DNA of 64,000 bases from Schauerella fraxinea (GTDB taxonomy: Bacteria > Pseudomonadota > Gammaproteobacteria > Burkholderiales > Burkholderiaceae_B). Position 1 is the stretch's first letter, and each line of letters opens with the position of its first letter. The notes below the pieces were generated by a model. The model did no database searches. It was given only the letters and a program-made list of their open reading frames with translations, and was not told where the DNA came from. Location: positions 558,001 to 622,000 of the forward strand of contig JAVDKL010000002.1 of assembly GCA_030849965.1 (NCBI GenBank), written 5' to 3'. Below, piece by piece: positions 25,814 to 35,987 of this stretch. A program made the translations under genes and the position numbers.

Positions 25814-26401
25814 TTAGCGGCGGCTGCCGACGATCTCGATTTCAACGCGACGGTTTTGAGCACGGCCTTCACGGGTCGCGTTCGAAGCCACGGGTTGCGA
25901 TTCGCCCTTGCCTTCCGTGTAAACACGGTTGGCGTCGACGCCACGGCTAACCAAGTATTGCTTGACCGAAGCGGCGCGGCGCTCGGACAGGCGTTGGTTA
26001 TACGCATCGGTACCGATGGAGTCGGTGTGACCCACAGCGATAATCGTCTCGAGGTCGATGCCACCGGCTTGCTGGGCAACCTGATCCAGCAACTGACGGC
26101 CTTCCGGCTTCAGAGTAGCTTTGTCGAAGTCGAAGAAGGTGTCGGCGTTGAAGACGACCTTGTTCGCCATCGGCGTGGGCGCCGCGGGACGCGGAGCTTG
26201 CGCGACCGGCACGCCATCACAACCGGGGATACCGGTAGCAGGCGTCCAGAACGCATCGCGCCAGCACAATTCGTTCGTGCCGTTTTTCCAAACGTCGCCG
26301 AACGGATTGCGCCAGTTATCGACGGTTTGCGCGGAAGCTGCACCAGAGGCCGTCACGGCGGCGAAGGCGAGCGCCATAGCGAATTTGGAGGGTTTATTCA
26401 T
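25814..26401 (-). CDS. ompA: OmpA family outer membrane protein
   Basis: 195 residues: signal peptide MNKPSKFAMALAFAAVTASG...ASA, a short linker region with a Cys pair (CWRDAFWTPATGIPGC) and Pro-rich APRPAAPTP, then an OmpA C-terminal peptidoglycan-binding domain (FDFDKATLKPEGRQLLD, GHTDSIGTDAYNQRLSERRA, VEIEIVGSRR). It lacks the eight-stranded N-terminal barrel of enteric OmpA and matches the short betaproteobacterial form found in Bordetella. Ribosome site ACGAGGAGAAAC before ATG. Divergent from gyrA. Confidence 0.92.
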   Translation of the reverse strand: MNKPSKFAMALAFAAVTASGAASAQTVDNWRNPFGDVWKNGTNELCWRDAFWTPATGIPGCDGVPVAQAPRPAAPTPMANKVVFNADTFFDFDKATLKPEGRQLLDQVAQQAGGIDLETIIAVGHTDSIGTDAYNQRLSERRAASVKQYLVSRGVDANRVYTEGKGESQPVASNATREGRAQNRRVEIEIVGSRR

Positions 26402-26478
26402 GTTTCTCCTCGTTGAGCTTGAAGCTGGATAAGTGGTGACTCGCAGCGAACCCCCGCCGCATATCAGGAAACGGGGCC

Positions 26479-26484
26479 AGTATA
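26479..26484 (-). promoter_or_regulatory. Possible ompA -10 element
   Basis: TATACT on the minus strand, predicting a leader of about 70 bases. The -35 region is not a good match, so this is tentative. Confidence 0.4.
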
Positions 26485-26719
26485 GCAACGCCAAGAACAG
26501 GTTCAGAGTCTTGCAACTGGGTTTCCTGCGTGCTGGAAACAATCTTAAGCCATTTGGAGGCCCACAGCAGTGGCGACGTGCCCCAACGTCCCATTTTCGG
26601 CCTCGAGGCAGGTTTCCTTGTTGGTTTTAGACAACAGAGTGGATAAATCCGCGCGGAACGGCCCGAGCAGGGTATTGCGTTTCGTCTGAGTGTGACGTCA
26701 GGCTTCGGTTGAAATCGAA

Positions 26720-26728
26720 TGTTAGAAT
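26720..26728 (+). promoter_or_regulatory. Probable extended -10 promoter of gyrA
   Basis: TGTTAGAAT: an extended -10 (TGn) directly before TAGAAT, about 45 bases before the gyrA start. Confidence 0.5.
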
Positions 26729-26773
26729 TTCCTGTTGGCCCGGCCCGGGTTCCTCTATCTGATCATTCAATAT

Positions 26774-29518
26774 ATGGATTCCTTTGCCAAGGAGACGCTT
26801 CCGGTATCGCTGGAAGAAGAGATGCGCCGCAGTTACCTCGATTACGCGATGAGCGTGATCGTCGGGCGGGCGCTTCCCGATGTGCGGGACGGCTTGAAGC
26901 CGGTACATCGGCGCGTGCTGTTTGCCATGCACGAGCTTAATAACGACTGGAATCGCGCCTACAAGAAATCGGCGCGTATCGTCGGCGATGTCATCGGTAA
27001 GTACCACCCCCACGGCGACCAAGCCGTTTATGACACGATCGTCCGCATGGCGCAGAGCTTCTCGCTGCGCTACATGCTGGTCGACGGTCAGGGTAACTTC
27101 GGCTCGATCGACGGCGACAGTGCCGCGGCGATGCGGTACACCGAAATCCGCCTGGCGAAAGTCGCGCACGAATTGCTGGCCGATATCGACCAGGAAACGG
27201 TCGACTTCGGTCCCAACTACGACGGTAGCGAGCAGGAGCCTTTGCTCCTGCCTTCGCGCCTGCCCAACCTGCTGGTCAACGGCAGCTCGGGTATTGCCGT
27301 GGGGATGGCGACCAATATTCCGCCGCACAACCTCGCGGAAGTTGTCGACGGCTGCCTTTTCTGCCTGCGCAATCCGCAGTGCACGGTCGACGAGCTGATC
27401 GAGATCATTCCGGCACCCGATTTCCCCACGGGCGGCATCATCTACGGCATGTCCGGCGTGCGCGAAGGCTATCGCACCGGCCGCGGCCGGGTTGTGATGC
27501 GCGCCAAGACGCACTTCGAAGACATGGAACGCGGCAATCGCCAGTCCATCGTCGTCGACGAGCTGCCTTACCAGGTCAATAAGAAGACCTTGCAAGAGCG
27601 CATTGCCGAACTGGTCAACGAGAAGAAGATCGAAGGGATTTCGGATATCCGCGACGAGTCGGACAAAGACGGTATGCGTCTGGTCATCGAGCTCAAGCGC
27701 GGCGAAGTGCCCGAGGTCATCCTCAATAATCTCTACAAGAACACCCAGCTCCAGGACACCTTCGGGATCAACCTGGTGGCGTTGGTGGACGGTCAGCCGC
27801 GCCTGCTCAATTTGCGCCAGATGGTGGAGTACTTCCTTACCCATCGCCGCGAAGTCGTCACGCGCCGCACCGTGTTCCAGTTACGCAAGGCGCGCGAGCG
27901 TGGTCACGTGCTGGAAGGTCTGGCAGTTGCGCTGGCCAATATCGACGAATTCATCGCCATCATCAAGGCAGCCCCGACACCGCCGGTGGCGCGTCAGGAA
28001 TTGATGGCGCGTTCGTGGGATTCGTCGCTGGTGCGCGAGATGTTGTCGCGCGTCGACGGCGATGCGCCCGGCGGCCGGGCAGCGTTCCGCCCCGACGATC
28101 TGGGCGTCGACTTCGGCATGCAGGGCGACGGTTTGTACCGTTTGAGCGACGTTCAGGCTCAGGAAATTCTGAACATGCGTCTGCAACGCTTGACCGGCCT
28201 CGAGCAGGACAAGGTGCTGGGCGAGTATCGCGACGTCATGTCGACCATCGCTGATTTGCTGGATATCCTGGCGCGCCCCGAGCGCATCACGATCATCATC
28301 GCCGATGAGTTGCAGGCGATCAAAGCCGAGTTCTCGACGGCTGCCAAGGATTCGCGCCGTTCGCATATCGAGTTCAATGCGACCGAGCTCGATACCGAAG
28401 ATCTGATCACGCCGACCGATATGGTCGTCACGCTCTCGCACACGGGCTACATCAAGAGCCAGCCGCTGTCGGAATACCGCGCGCAGAAGCGCGGCGGCCG
28501 CGGCAAGCAGGCGACGGCGATGAAGGAAAACGACTGGGTCGACCAGTTGTTCATCGCCAACACGCACGATTTCCTGTTGTGCTTCTCCGATCGCGGCCGT
28601 GTGTACTGGCTCAAGGTGTGGGAAGTACCTCAGGGCACGCGCGGCTCGCGCGGCCGCCCGATCGTCAACATGTTCCCGTTGGCCGATGGCGAGAAAGTCA
28701 CGGTGGTCTTGCCGGTCAAGCAGTTCAGCGAAGACCATTTCGTCTTCATGTCGACGTCGCGCGGCACGGTCAAGAAGACCCCGCTGTCCGACTTCTCGAA
28801 TCCCCGTAAGGCCGGCATCATCGCGGTCGATCTGGACGAGGGCGATTACCTGATCGGCGCCGATCTTACCGACGGCAAGCACGATGTCATGCTGTTCTCC
28901 GACGCCGGCAAGGCCGTGCGTTTCGACGAAAACGACGTGCGTCCGATGGGCCGCAATGCCCGCGGCGTGCGCGGCATGATGCTCGAGGAAGGCCAGACGG
29001 TGATTTCGCTGCTGGTCGCCGGCGATGAAACGCAGAGCGTGCTTACCGCTACCCATAACGGGTACGGCAAGCGCACGCCGATCACCGAGTACACGCGCCA
29101 TGGCCGCGGCACCAAGGGCATGATCGCCATCCAGACCAGTTCGCGTAACGGCAAGGTCGTGGGCGCCGTGCTGGTCACGCCGACGGACGAAATCATGCTC
29201 ATCACCACCGCTGGTGTGCTGGTACGTACCCGAGTGAGCGAAATCCGCGAGATGGGCCGCGCCACGCAAGGCGTGACGCTGATCAGCGTGGACGACGGCA
29301 GCAGCCTGTCGGGCGTGCGTCGCGTGGTGGAAAGCGATGCGGACGTGGATGAGGATGATGAAGGCGTCGAGGGTATCGAAGGCGCTGAGGGTGCGGTTGA
29401 GGGCGACGGTGCAGTATCTGCCGATTCGGCCGATACCGATGCCGCCGAAGGCAACGCTACCGATGCCGATGGCGATGTGGATGGCTCGGACGATACGCCC
29501 AAGCCCGATGCGGAGTAA
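26774..29518 (+). CDS. gyrA: DNA gyrase subunit A
   Basis: 914 residues. Breakage-rejoining subunit of gyrase; catalytic Tyr122 in [11 protein letters not shown]-terminus [34 protein letters not shown]. Beta-pinwheel repeats with the GyrA box QRGGRGK-like KRGGRGKQA in the C-terminal domain. The residue matching E. coli Ser83 is Gln83 ([10 protein letters not shown]), with Asp87 kept. The last about 60 residues are an acidic Asp/Glu/Ala/Gly tail ending PKPDAE, longer than in E. coli. First gene of a long collinear series. The start ATG lacks an obvious strong ribosome site. Confidence 0.97.
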   Translation: MDSFAKETLPVSLEEEMRRSYLDYAMSVIVGRALPDVRDGLKPVHRRVLFAMHELNNDWNRAYKKSARIVGDVIGKYHPHGDQAVYDTIVRMAQSFSLRYMLVDGQGNFGSIDGDSAAAMRYTEIRLAKVAHELLADIDQETVDFGPNYDGSEQEPLLLPSRLPNLLVNGSSGIAVGMATNIPPHNLAEVVDGCLFCLRNPQCTVDELIEIIPAPDFPTGGIIYGMSGVREGYRTGRGRVVMRAKTHFEDMERGNRQSIVVDELPYQVNKKTLQERIAELVNEKKIEGISDIRDESDKDGMRLVIELKRGEVPEVILNNLYKNTQLQDTFGINLVALVDGQPRLLNLRQMVEYFLTHRREVVTRRTVFQLRKARERGHVLEGLAVALANIDEFIAIIKAAPTPPVARQELMARSWDSSLVREMLSRVDGDAPGGRAAFRPDDLGVDFGMQGDGLYRLSDVQAQEILNMRLQRLTGLEQDKVLGEYRDVMSTIADLLDILARPERITIIIADELQAIKAEFSTAAKDSRRSHIEFNATELDTEDLITPTDMVVTLSHTGYIKSQPLSEYRAQKRGGRGKQATAMKENDWVDQLFIANTHDFLLCFSDRGRVYWLKVWEVPQGTRGSRGRPIVNMFPLADGEKVTVVLPVKQFSEDHFVFMSTSRGTVKKTPLSDFSNPRKAGIIAVDLDEGDYLIGADLTDGKHDVMLFSDAGKAVRFDENDVRPMGRNARGVRGMMLEEGQTVISLLVAGDETQSVLTATHNGYGKRTPITEYTRHGRGTKGMIAIQTSSRNGKVVGAVLVTPTDEIMLITTAGVLVRTRVSEIREMGRATQGVTLISVDDGSSLSGVRRVVESDADVDEDDEGVEGIEGAEGAVEGDGAVSADSADTDAAEGNATDADGDVDGSDDTPKPDAE

Positions 29519-29524
29519 TGACAA

Positions 29525-30661
29525 GTGAGCATGGCACGCCCCTGGAATTTTTCGGCCGGTCCTTCGGCCTTACCTGAGTCGGTCTTGAAACAAGCCGCAG
29601 CCGAAATGCTGGACTGGAATGGGTCCGGCATGTCGGTGATGGAAATGAGTCATCGTGGCCGAGATTTCGTGCGGATCTGCGATGAGGCCGAATCCGATCT
29701 GCGCGAGTTGCTGGGCGTGCCCGCCGACTACGCGGTGTTATTCATGCAGGGTGGGGGCAGTGGTGCAAATGCCATCGTTCCCCTCAACCTCATTGGCCGC
29801 CGCGGTCCTGCCAAGGCCGATTTCGTGCTCACTGGGCATTGGTCGGCACGGTCGCAAAAAGAAGCGCTGCGGTATGGCGATGTGCACGTTGCGGCGTCGA
29901 GCGGCACGGCCACCACGATCGATGGCCGCGAACAAGCGCCATGGACGTGGGTGCCGCCCGTCGATACCTGGAACGTGCGCGCCGATGCGGCGTATCTGCA
30001 CTTTTGCAGTAACGAAACGATCGGTGGCGTTGAGTTCAACGATTGGCCCGATACGGCCACCCTCGGTGCGCCCGATGTGCCGCTCGTGGTCGATGTGTCG
30101 TCGCATTTTCTGTCCCGACCGTTGGACGTCACCAAAACCGGAATGGTATTTGCCGGCGCGCAAAAAAATGCGGGCCCGGCAGGCGTCACGATGACGATCG
30201 TGCGCCGCGATCTGATCGGCAAGGCATTGCCCATCTGCCCGTCGGCGTTCGACTACGTCAATGTGGCGGCTGAGCATTCGCGCTACAACACGCCGCCCAC
30301 CTATGCGATCTACATCGCCGGCCTGGTGTTCAAGTGGCTCAAGGCGCAGGGCGGTCTGGCAGGCATGGAAGCGACCAATATCGCCAAGGCCGATCTGCTC
30401 TACGGCTATCTGAACGCGTCGTCGTTTTATCGCAATCCGGTGCATGAGCCGGTGCGCTCGCGCATGAACGTGCCGTTCATCTTGCGTGACGAGTCGCTCA
30501 ACGATGCCTTCCTCAAGGGCGCCGATGCGGCTGGCCTGACCCAACTGAAGGGTCACAAGAGCGTTGGCGGCATGCGTGCGTCGATCTACAACGCGATTCC
30601 GTTAGCCGGCGTGCAAGCGCTGGTCGATTACCTGAAGGATTTCGAGCGCCGTTATGGATGA
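29525..30661 (+). CDS. serC: Phosphoserine aminotransferase SerC
   Basis: 378 residues. PLP enzyme of serine (and pyridoxal) synthesis, converting 3-phosphohydroxypyruvate to phosphoserine. [15 protein letters not shown] at the N-terminus, MEMSHRG, and PLP-binding Lys214 in [15 protein letters not shown] start at 29525 lies 9 bases after GGAG in the gyrA end; ATG at 29531 is too far from it. It overlaps pheA by 8 bases. Part of the aromatic supraoperon. Confidence 0.95.
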   Translation: MSMARPWNFSAGPSALPESVLKQAAAEMLDWNGSGMSVMEMSHRGRDFVRICDEAESDLRELLGVPADYAVLFMQGGGSGANAIVPLNLIGRRGPAKADFVLTGHWSARSQKEALRYGDVHVAASSGTATTIDGREQAPWTWVPPVDTWNVRADAAYLHFCSNETIGGVEFNDWPDTATLGAPDVPLVVDVSSHFLSRPLDVTKTGMVFAGAQKNAGPAGVTMTIVRRDLIGKALPICPSAFDYVNVAAEHSRYNTPPTYAIYIAGLVFKWLKAQGGLAGMEATNIAKADLLYGYLNASSFYRNPVHEPVRSRMNVPFILRDESLNDAFLKGADAAGLTQLKGHKSVGGMRASIYNAIPLAGVQALVDYLKDFERRYG

Positions 30662-31739
30662 GGCTTTGAAGCGTCAGTTGAGCCCGCTTCGGGATCGTAT
30701 CGACGCCATCGATCAGCAGATTCTGACCTTGTTGTGCGAACGTGCGCGCACGGCGCAGGCGGTAGGCGATGTGAAGCACGCGGCCAACGCCGAAGGGCCG
30801 GTATTGCGGCCCGAGCGCGAGGCCGAAGTGATTCGCAACCTGCAAGCCAATAACGCCGGTCCATTTCCCAATGAAGCGATCGGCCCGGTCTGGACCGAGA
30901 TCATTTCCGCGTGTCGCGGTCTCGAGCGCGGCCTCACTGTGGCATATCTGGGACCGCAAGGTTCATTTTCCGAGCAGGCAGCCCTGGAACACTTCGGTCA
31001 CGCCGTGCAAAAGCTGGCCTGTCCGTCGTTCGACGAAGTGTTTCGCGCGGTGCAGGCAGGGCAGGCCGATGTAGGCATGGTGCCGGTCGAGAATTCGACC
31101 GAAGGTGCCGTCAATCGCACGCTCGACCTGCTGCTCAACGCGCCGGTCAAGCTGATCGGCGAGCATTCGATCGTGATCCGGCACTGTCTGATGACGTCGT
31201 CGGGTTCGCTCGATGGCATCAAAACCGTGATGGCGCATCCGCAGGCCCTGGCGCAGTGCCAGGACTGGTTGACGCGGCATCATCCCGAACTCGCGCGGTC
31301 GTCGGCGGCAAGCAATGCCGAAGCGGCGCGCGTGGCGTCGCAGGATCCCACGGTTGCGGCAATCGCCGGCGAATCGGCGGCCGACGTGTGGGGCCTGAAG
31401 GTCGTCGCGGCGGGCATTCAGGACGATCCGCACAATCGCACGCGCTTTCTTGCCATCGGGGACATCGCCACGCTGCCCACGGGGCAGGACAAGACCAGTC
31501 TGATTCTGGCGGTCCCCAACCGCGCCGGCGCGGTGTATGAGATGCTTGCTCCGCTGGCTGAGAATGGCGTGTCGATGACACGATTCGAGTCGCGTCCCGC
31601 GAGAACCGGGCAGTGGGCGTATTACTTTTACGTCGACGTGCTGGGCCATCGCGACGATCCGGCGGTTGCCCGCGCTTTGTCCGCGCTTGAAGCGCAAGTC
31701 GCCTTTTTCAAGGTTCTTGGGTCCTACCCCGCGCAATAA
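30654..31739 (+). CDS. pheA: Bifunctional chorismate mutase / prephenate dehydratase PheA
   Basis: 361 residues. AroQ chorismate mutase domain about residues 1-85 ([20 protein letters not shown]), prephenate dehydratase about 90-275 ([45 protein letters not shown]) and a C-terminal ACT domain ([37 protein letters not shown]) for phenylalanine feedback. Starts inside the serC end. No leader peptide or attenuator is seen upstream, as expected for a gene inside an operon. Confidence 0.95.
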   Translation: MDEALKRQLSPLRDRIDAIDQQILTLLCERARTAQAVGDVKHAANAEGPVLRPEREAEVIRNLQANNAGPFPNEAIGPVWTEIISACRGLERGLTVAYLGPQGSFSEQAALEHFGHAVQKLACPSFDEVFRAVQAGQADVGMVPVENSTEGAVNRTLDLLLNAPVKLIGEHSIVIRHCLMTSSGSLDGIKTVMAHPQALAQCQDWLTRHHPELARSSAASNAEAARVASQDPTVAAIAGESAADVWGLKVVAAGIQDDPHNRTRFLAIGDIATLPTGQDKTSLILAVPNRAGAVYEMLAPLAENGVSMTRFESRPARTGQWAYYFYVDVLGHRDDPAVARALSALEAQVAFFKVLGSYPAQ

Positions 31740-31751
31740 ACACTGTCTCTT

Positions 31752-32876
31752 ATGACCACCGTATCCTCGCCTTTGCACGCCCCCGCTCACATCAGCGCGA
31801 TTGCGCCTTATCAGGCCGGCAAGCCGATCGATGAGCTGGCGCGCGAGTTCGGGCTCGACCCGGCCAACATCGTCAAGCTCGCTTCCAACGAAAATCCGCT
31901 GGGTATGCCGGCGTCGGCGCGGGCGGCGATGATCGACGCCGCCAGTACGCTGGCGCGTTATCCCGATCCCAATGGTTTCGACCTCAAGTCGGCCCTGGCG
32001 GTGCGCTACGGTGTGCCGCTGAGCTGGATCACGTTGGGTAACGGTTCGAACGACATCCTCGAAATCGCCGGTCTGGCACTGCTGGAGCCGGGCGCGAGCG
32101 CGGTGTACGCCGAGCACGCCTTCGTGGTCTATCGCTTGTCCACCCAGGCGCGCGGCGCGCGTCACATCATGGTGTCGGCGCGCGACTACGGCCACGACCT
32201 GCAAGCCATGTTCAGTGCGATCGCCGACGATACGCGCCTGGTGTTCATTGCCAACCCGAACAATCCGACGGGTACGTTTTTGCCGGCCGCCGAAATCGAA
32301 GCCTTCCTTGAAGCCGTTCACACGCGCCATGGCGATCGCGTGACCGTGGTGCTCGACGAGGCCTACAACGAATATCTCGATCCCGAGTTGCGGTTCGATA
32401 GCGTGCAGTGGGTGCGCCGTTTTCCCAATCTCATCGTGTCGCGCACCTTCTCCAAGGCCTATGGCCTGGCGGGCCTGCGTGTGGGGTTTGCGATTGCGCA
32501 ACCGCCACTGACCGATCTGATGAATCGCGTCCGCCAGCCGTTCAATGTCAACACGCTCGCGCAAGCGGCCGCGATTGCAGCGTTGAGCGATCATGAGTTT
32601 CTGCAGCGCTCGTACGAGCTCAACAAGGCCGGCCGCCAGGTGCTGACGGAGGCGTTCGACAAGCTTGGTCTGAAGTATGTTCGCGGCCATGGCAACTTCG
32701 TTCTGGTGCACGTGGGCGAAGCGGCCAAGATCAATCTCGAACTGCTCAAGCGCGGCGTCATCGTGCGCCCGGTGGCAGGCGATGGCTTGCCCGAGTGGCT
32801 GCGTGTGACGATTGGCTTGCCCGAAGAAAATGCGGTGTTCATCGCCGCGCTGACCGACATCCTGTCCGGCGCATGA
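31752..32876 (+). CDS. hisC: Histidinol-phosphate aminotransferase (HisC2 / HisHb type)
   Basis: 374 residues. Class I/II PLP aminotransferase; Lys235 in RTFSKAYGLAGLRVG binds PLP. LASNENPLGMP, LGNGSNDILE and NPNNPTGTFLP are HisC motifs. In this position between pheA and tyrA (the supraoperon hisHb gene) the enzyme is known to act also on aromatic keto acids. No obvious ribosome site before the ATG at 31752. Overlaps tyrA by 4 bases. Confidence 0.93.
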   Translation: MTTVSSPLHAPAHISAIAPYQAGKPIDELAREFGLDPANIVKLASNENPLGMPASARAAMIDAASTLARYPDPNGFDLKSALAVRYGVPLSWITLGNGSNDILEIAGLALLEPGASAVYAEHAFVVYRLSTQARGARHIMVSARDYGHDLQAMFSAIADDTRLVFIANPNNPTGTFLPAAEIEAFLEAVHTRHGDRVTVVLDEAYNEYLDPELRFDSVQWVRRFPNLIVSRTFSKAYGLAGLRVGFAIAQPPLTDLMNRVRQPFNVNTLAQAAAIAALSDHEFLQRSYELNKAGRQVLTEAFDKLGLKYVRGHGNFVLVHVGEAAKINLELLKRGVIVRPVAGDGLPEWLRVTIGLPEENAVFIAALTDILSGA

Positions 32877-33748
32877 CGGCCCCGCGTTTTCCGACGGTCG
32901 CGGTGGCGGGTGTCGGGTTGATCGGCGGGTCATTCGTCGCTGCACTGAGGCAAGCCGGGCAAGTCGGTCGCGTGCTGGGCATGGGCCGTAATCCCTTGTC
33001 GCTCGAAAAGGCGCAGTCGCTGGGTTTGATCGACGCCATTGCCACGCCGCAAGAGGCTGCGAGTGCCGACCTCATCATGCTGGCCGCGCCCGTGGGAGCG
33101 ACCGGCCCGTTGTTGGGCGCACTCGCCCCGCACCTTGGATCGAAAACCATCATTACCGATGCCGGCAGTACCAAAGCCGATGTCGTGGCCAGCGCGCGCG
33201 CCGCCTTGGGCAAGCGTATCGGTCAGTTCGTGCCGGGCCATCCGATTGCCGGCGCCGAGCGTACCGGGCCGGATGCGGCGCAAGCCGCGCTATATCAGGA
33301 CCGTACGGTGATCCTCACGCCGCTTGCCGAGAATACGGTGGCGGATGTTCGCGCGGTGCGTGACGCCTGGACCTATTGCGGCGCGTACGTGATCGACATG
33401 GATGCCGATGCGCACGATCAGGCTTTGGCCGCGGTCAGTCATTTGCCGCATTTGCTGGCCTCGGTATTCATGGCGCACATCGTGCGATCGCCGGATGCCG
33501 TGCGCCGCATGGCGTTGGCGGGCAGTGGCTTTCGCGACTTCACACGCATTGCCGCCGGATCGCCCGAAATGTGGCGCGATATTTTTCAATCCAACCGGTC
33601 AGCCATGCTCACCGAAATCGCGGCGTTGCGCGACGTGCTCGACGAGAGCGAGCGCGCGCTGCGTGCGCACGATACGGCCGCACTGCAGTCGTTGTTGCAA
33701 ACGGCCGCTGACGCGCGCCGCCAATGGGAAAAGGAACGTCGCGCATGA
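32873..33748 (+). CDS. tyrA: Prephenate/arogenate dehydrogenase TyrA
   Basis: 291 residues. NAD(P) motif [10 protein letters not shown] near the N-terminus, [25 protein letters not shown] and [11 protein letters not shown] are TyrA signatures. Oxidatively decarboxylates prephenate (or arogenate) in tyrosine synthesis. Starts with [13 protein letters not shown] at the ATG overlapping the hisC stop and overlaps aroA in the same way. Confidence 0.94.
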   Translation: MTAPRFPTVAVAGVGLIGGSFVAALRQAGQVGRVLGMGRNPLSLEKAQSLGLIDAIATPQEAASADLIMLAAPVGATGPLLGALAPHLGSKTIITDAGSTKADVVASARAALGKRIGQFVPGHPIAGAERTGPDAAQAALYQDRTVILTPLAENTVADVRAVRDAWTYCGAYVIDMDADAHDQALAAVSHLPHLLASVFMAHIVRSPDAVRRMALAGSGFRDFTRIAAGSPEMWRDIFQSNRSAMLTEIAALRDVLDESERALRAHDTAALQSLLQTAADARRQWEKERRA

Positions 33749-35085
33749 GCGCACTCGAATTTATCGATCTGCCCCGCGTCCGCCGGGCGCAGGGTGAGAT
33801 CACGCTGCCGGGTTCGAAAAGCATTTCGAACCGGGTGTTGTTATTGGCGGCGTTGGCCGAGGGGCGTTGCGAGATCGACGGCCTGCTCGATTCGGACGAC
33901 ACGCGGGTCATGCTGGCGGCGTTGCGGGCCCTGGGTGTTGAGGTTGCGCACGACGCTGCAGCCAAACGCGCCGTGGTGATTGGCGCCGCCGGCCGGTTTC
34001 CCGTGGCGCGCGCTGATTTGTTTTTGGGCAATGCCGGCACCGCGTTTCGTCCGCTCACCGCCGCGTTGGCGTTGATGGGCGGCGACTATCGCCTGTCGGG
34101 CGTGTCACGCATGCATGAGCGGCCCATTGGCGACCTGGTCGACGCGTTACGCGGGCTGGATGCGCATGTGGATTATCTCGGCACGGCGGGTTATCCGCCT
34201 CTGGCCATCGGGATGGCCGGCATGGCGGTCGGCGAGGGCGGTTACCGCGTCGGTGTGGAGGGATCGGTATCCAGTCAATTCCTGACCGCTTTGCTGTTGG
34301 CGGCGCCCGTGCTCACACAGCGCACCGGGCAGCCCTTGGTGCTCGAGGTCAAGGGCACGCTCATTTCCAAGCCCTATATTGAAATCACGCTCAATCTGAT
34401 GGCACGCTTTGGCGTGACCGTCGAGCGTGACGGCTGGGCGCGTTTTACGGTGCCGGCCAACGCGATGTATCGCAGCCCGGCCGCGCTGCGGGTCGAAGGA
34501 GATGCGTCTTCGGCCTCATATTTTCTGGCGCTGGGCGCCATTGGCGGCGGCCCCGTTCGAGTCAACGGTGTGGGTGCCGACAGTATTCAGGGTGACGTGG
34601 CGTTTGCCGACACCTTGCGTGCCATGGGCGCGCGCGTGGAAGCGGGCGCAGACTGGATGGCGTGCGAAGGCGTGAGCGTGGCCAATGGCCAGAAGCTGCG
34701 TGCGTTCGATGCCGATTTCAACCTGATCCCCGATGCCGCCATGACGGCCGCCGCGCTGGCGTTGTTCGCCGACGGGCCTTGCCACCTGCACAATATCGGC
34801 AGTTGGCGCGTGAAGGAAACCGATCGCATTCACGCCATGCGTACCGAGCTGGAGAAGCTGGGCGCCACCGTCGATTCGGGTCCGGACTGGTTGCGTGTCA
34901 CGCCGCCTGAGGTGCATGCTTGGCGTGATGCGCACATCGGCACCTGGGACGATCACCGGATGGCCATGTGCTTTTCATTGGCAGCATTTGGTCCGGCTGC
35001 CGTGCGGATTCTCGATCCGGGGTGCGTGAGCAAAACGTTCCCCGATTATTTCGACGTCTACGCCGGACTGCTCACCGAAGGTTGA
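33745..35085 (+). CDS. aroA: 3-phosphoshikimate 1-carboxyvinyltransferase (EPSP synthase) AroA
   Basis: 446 residues. [50 protein letters not shown] and [14 protein letters not shown] show a class I EPSP synthase, with Gly and Ala residues in the [11 protein letters not shown] block as in glyphosate-sensitive enzymes. Joins phosphoenolpyruvate to shikimate 3-phosphate in chorismate synthesis. ATG overlaps the tyrA stop; AAAAGGAACG is the ribosome site. Confidence 0.96.
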   Translation: MSALEFIDLPRVRRAQGEITLPGSKSISNRVLLLAALAEGRCEIDGLLDSDDTRVMLAALRALGVEVAHDAAAKRAVVIGAAGRFPVARADLFLGNAGTAFRPLTAALALMGGDYRLSGVSRMHERPIGDLVDALRGLDAHVDYLGTAGYPPLAIGMAGMAVGEGGYRVGVEGSVSSQFLTALLLAAPVLTQRTGQPLVLEVKGTLISKPYIEITLNLMARFGVTVERDGWARFTVPANAMYRSPAALRVEGDASSASYFLALGAIGGGPVRVNGVGADSIQGDVAFADTLRAMGARVEAGADWMACEGVSVANGQKLRAFDADFNLIPDAAMTAAALALFADGPCHLHNIGSWRVKETDRIHAMRTELEKLGATVDSGPDWLRVTPPEVHAWRDAHIGTWDDHRMAMCFSLAAFGPAAVRILDPGCVSKTFPDYFDVYAGLLTEG

Positions 35086-35169
35086 GTGCCGACCGGTAGC
35101 GTTTGCCCCCAGCCGCGTTCGTGGCAACACGCATTGCAAGCAATAACCCCGCTTTTCAGGATTTTCCAG

Positions 35170-35853
35170 ATGTCGTCCACCTCCGCCTCCATCGCTCCGG
35201 TTATTACGATCGACGGTCCGACCGCTTCCGGCAAAGGCACGGTGGCCCATGGCGTGGCCGTCGCGCTGGGTTGGGCCGTGCTCGATAGCGGCGCGTTGTA
35301 CCGCCTGACGGCATTGGCCGCCATCGAACGCGATATCGCCCCCGATGCGCAGGACGAAATCGCGGCAGTCGCCCAGGCGCTCGACGTCCGGTTCGACGGC
35401 GGCGCGATTCTGTTGGAAGGACGCGACGTTACCGAAGCGATTCGGGACGAGCGCGTGGGCAACATGGCGTCTTGCGTGGCCGCGTTCCCGGCGGTTCGCG
35501 CAGCGCTCCTCGCCCGGCAACGGGCATTCCGGCAGGCGCCGGGCCTGGTTGCCGACGGTCGCGACATGGGTACTGTGGTGTTCCCCGATGCGCCGCTGAA
35601 GGTGTTTCTGGTGGCCGATGTCGAGGCCCGCGCCCAAAGGCGGTGTAAGCAGTTGATCGACAAGGGAATTCCTGCTAACCTCACAGACCTCCTGCGCGAT
35701 ATGCGAGAACGGGATGCGCGCGATACACAACGCGCCGCCGCACCGCTCAAGCCCGCACAGGACGCAAAGCAGCTGGATTCGTCGAATCTCACTGCCGAGC
35801 AAACGATTCAAACCATTCTCGATTACTGGCGCGACGTCGCGCCGGCTAGCTAA
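35170..35853 (+). CDS. cmk: Cytidylate kinase
   Basis: 227 residues. P-loop [48 protein letters not shown]. Phosphorylates CMP and dCMP. I start at ATG 35170 ([17 protein letters not shown]), since the open frame back to the aroA stop lacks family character. Always linked to rpsA in this gene order. Confidence 0.95.
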   Translation: MSSTSASIAPVITIDGPTASGKGTVAHGVAVALGWAVLDSGALYRLTALAAIERDIAPDAQDEIAAVAQALDVRFDGGAILLEGRDVTEAIRDERVGNMASCVAAFPAVRAALLARQRAFRQAPGLVADGRDMGTVVFPDAPLKVFLVADVEARAQRRCKQLIDKGIPANLTDLLRDMRERDARDTQRAAAPLKPAQDAKQLDSSNLTAEQTIQTILDYWRDVAPAS

Positions 35854-35958
35854 GGGTGGTGTTTACGCCCTAGAAGTGCTCCGGCTGTTTGGTAAGCGCC
35901 AATAGGTTTTTCTGACTCCACTGTTGCGGCCAATCCGTGACGGTGTGTTTATTTAACG

Positions 35959-35972
35959 GGTCCCTCGGGACC
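35959..35972 (+). repeat. Hairpin in the rpsA leader
   Basis: GGTCCC TC GGGACC, ending 15 bases before the rpsA start codon. It could influence translation start, since S1 represses its own message in E. coli. Confidence 0.5.
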
Positions 35973-35987
35973 GATGGGTTTCCATTA

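Larger units (their letters stand above)
26402..26773. other. Divergent promoter region ompA / gyrA
   Basis: 372 bases between divergent starts; the probable -10 elements of both genes are listed separately. No convincing reading frame. Confidence 0.65.
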
